Part shown: positions 13,793-19,511 of the stretch, in pieces
Numbering within the stretch: position 1 is the first letter of the stretch
How the letters are laid out: each line of letters opens with the position of its first letter
NCBI GenBank assembly: GCA_002413755.1
Contig: DHXQ01000044.1
Coordinates: 5,680 to 25,920 of the forward strand
Length of the DNA stretch: 20,241 nucleotides
DNA from: Candidatus Saccharibacteria bacterium UBA5152
Lineage (GTDB): Bacteria > Patescibacteriota > Saccharimonadia > Saccharimonadales > UBA4665
Direction: 5' to 3'
Made by a program: the position numbers and the translations under genes
The notes under the pieces: generated by a model
What the model was told of the DNA's origin: nothing
Databases searched by the model: none
The model's input: the letters and a program-made list of their open reading frames with translations, nothing else

Positions 13793-14332
13793 TTAGCTTA
13801 CGCCAACTGGCTCGAGCAATACGCCATTCTTCGACACCTCTGGTACGCAGCACATGCTACGGTTGAAGCAGCAGGGGCGGCGCTCACCGCGAGTTAGCTT
13901 GGAGACGGCGACTTCGATGTGATGCGCGCGAGTTTCGGATTTGGCGGTGGCACCAATCCAGCGGATCCATTCCCAGCGGGCCATTGGGGTGACGTCGTTC
14001 CAGAGTGCTTGCAACTTGGGGCTGGCATCGATGACGGCTTTGATATCGGCCGGAATCTTGGGCTCTGGCCAGATCTTAGTTGACTCAATCTCGAGAGTGA
14101 CCGACTCGCCGACATCGATATCTGCAGATTTCTGCATCTGCTTGTCGATATTGAGCCAGTGGCCGCCCTTGCCGTCGGGCTCGAGCGCGGTCTGAAAAGC
14201 GAAGTCATTGATAGTGCCACTGACCATGACCTGTCCGCGCGATGGAAGCTTGGCGCTGGCGCTCTGTGGCAGCTTGGCTATTGTCCAGCCGTTGATTAGA
14301 AATGGTGTTGCTTCAAAGTTGATTGTCGGCAT
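13793..14332 (-). CDS. DUF1905/YdeI-like protein
   Basis: A 179-residue cytoplasmic protein with two recognisable parts. The first (residues 5-95) is a DUF1905-like beta-barrel domain: LPSRGQVMVSGTINDFAFQT, then GGHWLNIDKQM, then DVGESVTLEIE. The second (95-155) is a YdeI/OmdA-like helical tail: IPADIKAVIDASPKLQALWN, then RWEWIRWIGATAKSETRAHH. Proteins of this pair occur widely, and YdeI has been linked to peptide or bacteriocin resistance in E. coli relatives, but the biochemical role is unknown. The tail contains CC pairs in the last 30 residues. It is first in the operon with the racemase and NUDIX genes. The promoter is not clear: TATAAT (14377-14372) and TACTAA (14352-14347) both lie upstream. 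Confidence 0.75.
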   Translation of the reverse strand: MPTINFEATPFLINGWTIAKLPQSASAKLPSRGQVMVSGTINDFAFQTALEPDGKGGHWLNIDKQMQKSADIDVGESVTLEIESTKIWPEPKIPADIKAVIDASPKLQALWNDVTPMARWEWIRWIGATAKSETRAHHIEVAVSKLTRGERRPCCFNRSMCCVPEVSKNGVLLEPVGVS

Positions 14333-14402
14333 ATATTCATTACTTATTAGTACGGCAATGATATGTCTATTATAGCAAAAAGGAGGCGCATTACCCCGTT
14401 AT

Positions 14403-14540
14403 TTATGAAATACCCAGGTTGGGTAGCGCAGTCCTCTTTGCTTTTGACCAGTCAATGTAGTCGGTAGAATCATGCCCATTCCAAAACTGGGCTTCTTCCT
14501 CGAGGCTCTTAAACTCAGGAATCTTTTTCAAGTCGTTCAT
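14403..14540 (-). pseudogene. Truncated CopG/BrnA-type antitoxin
   Basis: A 45-codon frame from ATG 14540 with the conserved start of a CopG-family antitoxin: IPEFKSLEEEAQFWNGHDST, then DYIDWSKAK, then LPNLGIS. Family members are about 80-90 residues, and this region is followed by the ribbon-helix-helix DNA-binding domain (typically TKTISLRLP). Here a stop follows immediately and no such segment occurs in any frame downstream, so the DNA-binding half is missing. GAAGG 8 bases before the ATG could serve as a ribosome binding site, and TATAAT lies at 14565-14560. No matching toxin gene is adjacent. It may be a remnant, or a short peptide retaining the toxin-binding part. Confidence 0.65.
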
Positions 14541-14625
14541 AGGATAACCTTCAACCGTAATTATAACGCTTGCAAGGACTATGTGCCATATATAGCATAT
14601 AGCTCTAGGGTGACTGAGTTGTTGT

Positions 14626-14838
14626 TTAAAACTCCCGATGGACAAGTTTGGAAGCGTTAAAGTATTGCTTAGTGAATTCCAGGGCGTCATCGACAGAGAA
14701 TTGCTTGCAGGTGTACAGCACACAAGAGAGAAATTTCTGGTTCGTCCAGATGTAGAGGGCGATACCGGAATCAATCAGTGGCACAAATGCTTCAATCAAT
14801 AATCTTTGACGTACGATTTGTGGCGCGAGATCTTCCAT
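14626..14838 (-). pseudogene. AdoMet-decarboxylase-like small protein with internal deletion
   Basis: A 70-codon frame from ATG 14838. The first 16 residues (MEDLAPQIVRQRLLIE) and the remainder (AFVPLIDSGIALYIWTNQKF, then LSCVLYTCKQF) match the two ends of a small conserved family related to S-adenosylmethionine decarboxylase that I recall at about 115-120 residues. The middle, which should carry a long helix, a strand and a FSPGG-like segment, is absent, as if about 48 codons had been removed in frame near position 14790. A longer form from ATG 14874 would add residues not seen in the family. TACGAT (14851-14846) ends 7 bases before the ATG. The family recollection is unverified. Confidence 0.5.
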
Positions 14839-14842
14839 AGGC

Positions 14843-15073
14843 TTAATCGTACCAATTGTCCGTGGACGAACCAAGCGATTGATACCACTCAGCAGGCTTA
14901 GCTATTTGCGACAACGTCCAGTTACCGAGGCCGATACTGAAATGTGCTTGCCAGATTTCAGTATGTATCGTGCGTAGCCCTGAACTCGCGGTAAAAAGCG
15001 CTAAAACAGTAGAGCCAAGAATAAGCTTGCCGCTGATTGCTTCAACCCTAAGGAGATAATCGGCGAGTTCGGG
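14843..15073 (-). pseudogene. NhaA Na+/H+ antiporter N-terminal remnant
   Basis: An open stretch without its own start codon between two stops. Its translation (LADYLLRVEAISGKLILGST, then VLALFTASSGLRTIHTEIWQ, then AHFSIGLGNWTLSQ) follows the N-terminus of NhaA-type antiporters: a short amphipathic helix ending in LRxEAxSG, the first membrane helix, and the LW/IGxGxxxLS stretch before the second. The next expected segment (HWINDGLMAIFF) is absent; the frame ends after about 24 unrelated residues at TAA 14845-14843. No further NhaA sequence is seen. It overlaps the -10 region of the AdoMet-decarboxylase-like remnant. Confidence 0.5.
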
Positions 15074-15088
15074 TCAGGAATGGTATGC

Positions 15089-15586
15089 CTAACGTATACC
15101 AGTGTCAAAGGTAATGACTACTTTGGTGAATTTGCCTTGCTCAACAGTGACAGTCTGGGGTTTGCTGGTCAGCATGTCCGTAACGATCGGTTCTATAGAA
15201 TACGTTCCGGGGTCGAGTTCTGACTCGAACTGACCCTTATCATCGCTCGCTACCGTACGTACCTTACGATCTAACTTTGTATCAATGACATCAATAGAGA
15301 AGGCCGATGAGTACCGGCGCGTACAACCGTCGGCACCTGACGAATCCCCTACACCGCATGTTGGACCGGATGGATACAAAACCGCGTATCCGCTAATTCC
15401 ACTTTTACCACTCCCCCCATTTTTACTGGAGGTTGAAGTTTTTGGCACCGCTGGCTGTGGCGCAGATTTGTTGTTCTGGTATACGTAGTATCCGATAGCG
15501 CTTAACGCCACCAGTATAACCGAGGCTAAAACTATAAGGATATGAGCGAACCCCGAGGAATTCATACTTCTTCTTTGGTATTCCAT
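15089..15586 (-). CDS. Secreted/membrane-anchored protein with pilin-like N-terminus and CNA-B/regulatory-like domain
   Basis: A 165-residue protein. The N-terminus SSGFAHILIVLASVILVALSAIGYYVYQ is a short basic stretch plus one hydrophobic helix, of the GFAHI type common in CPR pilin-like and anchored proteins. A low-complexity linker rich in S, K, G (residues 40-65) follows. Residues 70-165 include two cysteines (GPTCGVG, DGCTRR) and a transthyretin/carboxypeptidase-regulatory-like motif: DDKGQFESELDPGTYSIEPI, ending QGKFTKVVITFDTG. It is probably outside the membrane; function unknown. The start at 15586 fits TTGACA (15623-15618), a 16-base spacer and TACAGT (15601-15596), 9 bases before ATG; an internal ATG at 15565 with AGAAG upstream is the alternative start. 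Confidence 0.7.
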   Translation of the reverse strand: MEYQRRSMNSSGFAHILIVLASVILVALSAIGYYVYQNNKSAPQPAVPKTSTSSKNGGSGKSGISGYAVLYPSGPTCGVGDSSGADGCTRRYSSAFSIDVIDTKLDRKVRTVASDDKGQFESELDPGTYSIEPIVTDMLTSKPQTVTVEQGKFTKVVITFDTGIR

Positions 15587-15595
15587 ACTGCCTTT

Positions 15596-15623
15596 ACTGT
15601 AGCATCTGTGGCGCTGCTGTCAA
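15596..15623 (-). promoter_or_regulatory. Promoter of the pilin-like secreted protein gene
   Basis: Minus strand: perfect TTGACA (15623-15618), 16-base spacer, TACAGT (15601-15596), ATG at 15586 after 9 bases. Confidence 0.6.
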
Positions 15624-15753
15624 TAATCATTAGCGGTATAGCTGCGCTGAGCAGTTTATAATTGTATAAATGTCTAGAAATCGATAATCGTCACAGATGT
15701 ATTACACAAACTAGGTTACTATAAGGGTAAACACTATAACTGGAAGGTCTACA

Positions 15754-16305
15754 ATGTCAAAAATAGAACGCAGGGCAGTCGATACGGTTTTCATTTTATT
15801 AGGGACGGCAATGACCGCCGTGCTGCTGGTAGTCGGTGGGCTGGCACTGTACGGGTATCACTTTGCGACGACCAGCGTCCGCACCGAACTGGCACAGCAA
15901 AAAGTATTCTTTCCGCCCAAGGGTAGCCCGGCGATAGCCGCCTTACCAGTGGCGGACCAAGTAGAAGTCAACAAATATGCCGGCCAGCAGCTCCTCACCG
16001 GGCAACAGGCCAAAGTTTACGCTAACAACTTCATTAACGTCCACCTCCAAAACGTTGCCGGCGGCAAGACATATGCCGAAGTCAGCACCGAAGCGTTGCA
16101 AGACCCGACCAACACCAAATTACAGGGACAAAAAGCTACCTTGTTTCAAGGTGAAACCTTGAGAGGTCTGTTGCTCGGGAGTGGGTACGCCTACTGGACG
16201 TTTGGCATGATCGCTCTGTATGCTGCTATTGCTGCCTTCGTCGGAGCTGGCGTGATGGCTATATTGGTCTGGCTCGGCATGTTACATCTGGCAAAACTCA
16301 CGTAA
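15754..16305 (+). CDS. Unknown membrane protein in operon with VKOR
   Basis: A 183-residue protein with one N-terminal membrane helix (residues 12-34), an extracytoplasmic middle of about 110 residues with a VFFPPKGSPAI motif and no cysteines, and a C-terminal hydrophobic hairpin (about 148-178). GGAAGG at 15742-15747 lies 6 bases before the ATG. The stop codon abuts the ATG of the VKOR gene with no gap, so the two are translationally coupled and probably work together in the envelope. The lack of cysteines argues against it being the thiol partner of VKOR. I do not recognise the family beyond similarly laid-out hypothetical proteins in actinobacteria and CPR. Confidence 0.75.
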   Translation: MSKIERRAVDTVFILLGTAMTAVLLVVGGLALYGYHFATTSVRTELAQQKVFFPPKGSPAIAALPVADQVEVNKYAGQQLLTGQQAKVYANNFINVHLQNVAGGKTYAEVSTEALQDPTNTKLQGQKATLFQGETLRGLLLGSGYAYWTFGMIALYAAIAAFVGAGVMAILVWLGMLHLAKLT

Positions 16306-16899
16306 ATGAAATTCTCGCTAAAACAAGCACTCCCATACATCTTGCTCGTAGCTGGGATTATCGGCTGTGTAGCCTCGTTCGCGCTGACCTACGACAAAAT
16401 CCACGTCCTGCAAGACCCGAGCTATATTCCGGATTGTAATATTAATCCGGTCCTCAGTTGCGGTTCAGTTATGAAAACTGAACAAGCCAGTCTGCTCGGT
16501 GTGCCGAATACGGTATTCGGACTGATGGCCTTCAGCATGCTATTCACCTTCGGCATCTTGCTGATCGCGGGAGCACAGGTCAACAAATGGGTGTGGCGCG
16601 GTGCTCAGGTAGTGGCTCTGATCGGCGTAATATTCATGCACTATTTGTTCTTGCAGGGAGTGTACAGAATCAATGCCATATGCCCGTGGTGTTTCATTGT
16701 GTGGATGATAACCATACCGGTGTTTTGGTATATTACGATATATAATTTGAACGTCGGAAATATAAGGCCGCCAGCAGCCCTGAAGCCTGCATCGCTCTTT
16801 GTACAGCGGCATCACGGCGACATACTGCTTGTCTGGTACCTGATTATATTCGGTATACTCCTACAGCACTTCTGGTATTACTGGTCGACATTACTGTAG
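16306..16899 (+). CDS. Vitamin K epoxide reductase (VKOR) family protein
   Basis: A 197-residue integral membrane quinone reductase that reoxidises a DsbA-like thioredoxin partner during disulfide bond formation outside the membrane. Diagnostic residues: loop cysteines C44 and C52 (DCNINPVLSCGSVM), the LLGVPNTVFG segment, and the active-site C126-P-W-C129 in the fourth helix. About five hydrophobic helices are visible. No DsbA-like thioredoxin domain is fused or adjacent in this window. Its start directly follows the stop of the upstream membrane protein. The convergent peptidase E remnant begins 14 bases after its stop, with no terminator seen. Confidence 0.92.
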   Translation: MKFSLKQALPYILLVAGIIGCVASFALTYDKIHVLQDPSYIPDCNINPVLSCGSVMKTEQASLLGVPNTVFGLMAFSMLFTFGILLIAGAQVNKWVWRGAQVVALIGVIFMHYLFLQGVYRINAICPWCFIVWMITIPVFWYITIYNLNVGNIRPPAALKPASLFVQRHHGDILLVWYLIIFGILLQHFWYYWSTLL

Positions 16900-16913
16900 G
16901 AGAGGCTGGTTAG

Positions 16914-17380
16914 CTAGGCGACGATAGATTCTTGATTTCCGTCAACCAGGATCGCTTCGTCGTCGTGCAACGCTTTGTAGACGATGTGATGTTCTTCGAA
17001 GTATCGTATAGCATCGTCGATCAGGGCAGACTCCGGATGATCGGATTTATAGTGTGGAGCAATTGCGTACGGTAAGATGTTGAGACCGTCCCAGATCGTG
17101 TCGCTTTCATATCCTGCCGGAGTTACTTGCGCGTCGTCGACTAATTCGAGCCCATGTAGCGTCAATCCCATAACGCAGGCACCAGCACTGTATCCGCCGT
17201 AGGCAATCTCGTCGTGTTCCAGAAGTTCCTGATCTTGTTTCAGGCGCTCAACAATACCTTCGTCTGGAAATTGATCGGCTGCATTGGTTATTAATGCCAC
17301 GTGTTTTTTGTCACGATCAATAAGCTCGACAAGCTTCTCGGGCTTATTACCCATAGATATGATGATAGATACAATCTCAT
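16914..17380 (-). pseudogene. Peptidase E (S51) family gene with frameshift and internal deletion
   Basis: Remnant of a peptidase E/cyanophycinase-family dipeptidase (Asp-X peptidase). The true start appears to be ATG 17380: it reads MRLYLSSYLW, the family's opening, and TATAAT (17394-17389) ends 8 bases upstream. The reading frame then changes near 17353, where the other frame continues GNKPEKLVEL as the family does. A second lesion lies near 17216: NAADQFPDEGIVERLKQDQE is joined directly to EIAYGGYSAGACV, omitting about 60 residues that should include the conserved GGNT segment. The catalytic serine (GYSAG) and APHYKSDHP are retained, ending at DGNQESIVA. The longest open frame (ATG 17354) would give 146 residues, against about 200-230 for the family. 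Inactivity is inferred. Confidence 0.75.
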
Positions 17381-17489
17381 TAGAGATGATTATACCAAAG
17401 TAGAGAGATTTCCAGAGGTACCTTTAGTAACGAACCCCAGAGATATTTATCGATAATAGTATGATATTCTGTCAACAACAGGAGATTAT

Positions 17490-17753
17490 ATGCTTGAGGT
17501 TATCAAAGATACGCTCAACCGGTGGAATGTTACTAAGAGTGAACGCCAGAAGCTACAGCACAGTTATCTGGCATTGACGATGGTTATAGTGCTAATCGCC
17601 GGTATCTTCAGTCTATTTAACGCCACACTTGGTCATAATGTCGTATTGATCGCCGTGATTGCGCTGGCTATCTTCTTCGTTAACGCCCTCATCTGGAACT
17701 TACTGCAATCAACCGTGCTCGATAAATTAGCTACCAAGTCGAAACGAAAATAA
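17490..17753 (+). CDS. Small two-helix membrane protein
   Basis: An 87-residue protein with a basic amphipathic N-terminus (about 1-25), two membrane helices (about 26-45 and 50-72) and a Lys/Arg-rich C-terminus (DKLATKSKRK). AGGAG at 17480-17484 lies 5 bases before the ATG, a clear ribosome binding site, unlike the leaderless genes around it. TATGAT (17460-17465) may be the -10 box. The stop codon abuts the stop of the opposing VOC remnant. Function unknown. Confidence 0.7.
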   Translation: MLEVIKDTLNRWNVTKSERQKLQHSYLALTMVIVLIAGIFSLFNATLGHNVVLIAVIALAIFFVNALIWNLLQSTVLDKLATKSKRK

Positions 17754-18020
17754 TTACTCCCAAATGGTGCGTTTAGCGAGCAACTCTGGATATTCTGGTT
17801 GCGGGACGCAAAATTCATTATCGAAGGGATCAACCATTACCCAGAAGCGAAAGCCACGCTCGTCAATCAGTTGATGCCGCTTAGCGCCCAGCTTTTCCAA
17901 CCTATCAGCCTCAGCTTCCACATCATCCGTTTCAATGTCGATATGAATCCGAGTCCGGGCAGCTAGGCCATTACTTCGAGCTTTTACACTTAGTGGTAAC
18001 CATACTTTGCCGCCGGATTG
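17754..18020 (-). pseudogene. VOC/glyoxalase-like protein lacking its N-terminal half
   Basis: The minus strand reads GGKVWLPLSVKARSNGLAAR, then TRIHIDIETDDVEAEADRLE, then KLGAKRHQ and FRFWVMVDPFDNEFCVPQ, ending KRTIWE before TAA at 17756-17754. This is the C-terminal half of a vicinal-oxygen-chelate protein (RxHxDI metal strand and DPxxNEFCV strand, with a candidate metal His in IHID and Glu in NEF). Upstream the frame is closed by TGA TAG near 18022, and no N-terminal VOC module is found, so about 50-60 residues are missing and there is no suitable start codon. The family includes glyoxalase and antibiotic-binding proteins. Confidence 0.7.
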
Positions 18021-18023
18021 CTA

Positions 18024-18212
18024 TCAATTGTTAACGTGTTTGTCACGTTGAAGTATGGCCTGTAAACACAAAAAGATAACCGGAAGACTCAATACGCCCG
18101 TTAAATACTGTGCAAGCGTCGTAACTTCTCCTGGTTTAAAAATGTCATGGAAGAATAGAAAGTCAGTAAATAGGAATCCGAAAATCAATACGACGCTCAA
18201 TAATTTTTTCAT
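18024..18212 (-). CDS. Small membrane protein, unknown
   Basis: A 62-residue protein with two hydrophobic helices (about 4-21 and 35-54) separated by FFHDIFKPGEVTTLAQYLTG. The pattern with a FHDIFKPGE loop looks conserved-family-like, and I recall similar short hypothetical proteins in CPR genomes, unverified. TATAAT (18224-18219) ends 6 bases before the ATG, so the mRNA appears leaderless. It ends directly next to the VOC remnant. Confidence 0.65.
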   Translation of the reverse strand: MKKLLSVVLIFGFLFTDFLFFHDIFKPGEVTTLAQYLTGVLSLPVIFLCLQAILQRDKHVNN

Positions 18213-18218
18213 ATCTAT

Positions 18219-18224
18219 ATTATA
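18219..18224 (-). promoter_or_regulatory. -10 box (TATAAT) of small membrane protein gene
   Basis: Perfect TATAAT on the minus strand, 6 bases before ATG at 18212. No good -35 box is seen. Confidence 0.5.
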
Positions 18225-18309
18225 CCATGACTGCGTAGTGCTTATGCTTGTCTGGGCATCATCGACGAAGTTAGAGCCAACTTGGTGAACAGTCGTATAC
18301 TACTAGGGC

Positions 18310-18909
18310 ATGAATACACAATTGCCAGACAGACTCTTACTAAAAAAAGGCCTATATCTCGAGTACTTCACCTTGCTCTGGAACGTAGTGGGCATCTTTG
18401 TAACGGCAATAGCTGCCATTACAGCACATTCGGTTGCGTTAGGCGGATTTGGCCTGGATTCTCTGATTGAGATTGGGGCAAGCACGATTGTTATTTGGGA
18501 GCTTACCAATACGAAAGAGAATGTCAGGGCAAAAGCGCTGCGCATGATTGGGGTGGGCTTCTATACGATTTCAGTCTATATTTTCTTCCAGGTAGCCTAT
18601 CTTCTGCTCAGGGATTCACACCCATCAGTCTCTGGACTAGGAATCGTATGGACGGCGATTACTTTCATAATTATGTTACTGCTGGCTCATGCGAAACGCA
18701 TCACCGGCGAACAGCTAAAGAACCCCGTACTTATCACGGAAGGTAAAGTAACTTTGATTGATGCGTATCTAGCAGCTTCAGTGTTGGCGGGCTTGCTTTT
18801 GAATGCCGCGTTCCATTGGTGGTGGGCTGATCTAGCATCGGCACTCATAATTGTGTATTACGGACTAAAAGAGGGCCGGGCTGCGTTCCAGGAAGCGCGG
18901 CATCATTAG
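18310..18909 (+). CDS. CDF-like cation transporter, short form
   Basis: A 199-residue membrane protein with about six hydrophobic segments that resembles the membrane domain of cation diffusion facilitators, which export divalent metals. Supporting features: SVALGGFGLDSLIEIGAS (residues 41-58), where CDFs have a DS-containing metal-binding helix, and the pair DAYLAASVLAGLLLNA and WWADLASALIIVYYGLKEG near the C-terminus, typical of helices five and six. The cytosolic C-terminal domain of full CDF proteins (about 300 residues) is absent, as in some short relatives. TATACT (18296-18301) ends 8 bases before the ATG. The His-rich SHOCT protein gene follows on the opposite strand, and both may relate to metals. 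Confidence 0.72.
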   Translation: MNTQLPDRLLLKKGLYLEYFTLLWNVVGIFVTAIAAITAHSVALGGFGLDSLIEIGASTIVIWELTNTKENVRAKALRMIGVGFYTISVYIFFQVAYLLLRDSHPSVSGLGIVWTAITFIIMLLLAHAKRITGEQLKNPVLITEGKVTLIDAYLAASVLAGLLLNAAFHWWWADLASALIIVYYGLKEGRAAFQEARHH

Positions 18910-18938
18910 AGTTTGGCTGGTAATCGTAGACATTGTTA

Positions 18939-18990
18939 GAAACTTATTGCTACATGCAAGCATGCTGTATAGTTTCCAAACCTTTTTATT
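18939..18990. terminator. Stem-loop between convergent genes, possible terminator
   Basis: GAAACT (18939-18944) pairs with AGTTTC (18971-18976), with an inner CATG-CAAG-CATG hairpin (18953-18964). A T-rich run CTTTTTATTT follows on the plus strand. It sits between the CDF-like gene and the SHOCT gene. The stem is interrupted, so the call is tentative. Confidence 0.4.
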
Positions 18991-19231
18991 TAGCTAAATC
19001 CTTTTTGAGCTGTTCGAATTGTTCTTTATTTATTTCACCCTTGGCGTATCTCTCTTTAACTATGTCTATCGGTTCGGCTTTTTGAGATTCCCCTAAGTGA
19101 TGGTGATGGTCGTGCCCTCTCAATAGATGTATAACCACAACTGCAACGACAGCTAGGAAAACAAACCAAAACAGCATCATCACTATACCCCAACCCCAAT
19201 CATTACCATTCATCATTTGGTATCCGTACAT
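18986..19231 (-). CDS. SHOCT-domain membrane protein with His-rich loop
   Basis: An 81-residue protein with an aromatic/Met-rich N-terminus (MYGYQMMNGNDWGWG), one membrane helix (about 14-38), a His cluster (RGHDHHHH, residues 38-45), and a C-terminal SHOCT domain (PIDIVKERYAKGEINKEQFE, about 54-79). SHOCT tails are common at the ends of small bacterial membrane proteins. The His cluster suggests metal binding. AGGAGG (19242-19237) lies 5 bases before the ATG, and TATACT (19261-19256) is a -10 candidate, so this gene has a short leader with a strong ribosome binding site. Confidence 0.82.
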   Translation of the reverse strand: MYGYQMMNGNDWGWGIVMMLFWFVFLAVVAVVVIHLLRGHDHHHHLGESQKAEPIDIVKERYAKGEINKEQFEQLKKDLAK

Positions 19232-19400
19232 AATAACCTCCTGTCTGTACTACTTAGTATACGCTTAGGAGGATACTTAGCTTTTCTGTGTTTGGAATTC
19301 ATCATTCTCAGCATCATTGGTCCGCCAGTTTGCAGGAAACGCCATATTAACAAACCTGCGATAGTCAGGAAGATTATATTAAGTACAGTAGTGTAGTTAA
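19213..19400 (-). other. Possible remnant of a small membrane protein
   Basis: An open minus-strand frame reads NYTTVLNIIFLTIAGLLIW, then RFLQTGGPMMLRMMN, then a Lys-rich tail. A single membrane helix followed by TGG-P-MLRMM looks protein-like and recalls short membrane proteins found beside SHOCT genes. It lacks a convincing start codon (a TTG is possible near 19345), and its 3' end runs through the SHOCT ribosome binding site. Further upstream the next frame carries a CTKCK scrap. It may be a decayed gene; evidence is weak. Confidence 0.25.
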
Positions 19401-19511
19401 AGCTTACGCTTGCATCAAGTACCCTTGCATTTCGTACATGCGGCACCAACTTTAGCAACCATATTGTATTCATTGTTAAGCAGAGCTGGTGTCGGCACCA
19501 GTTTGCATAAC

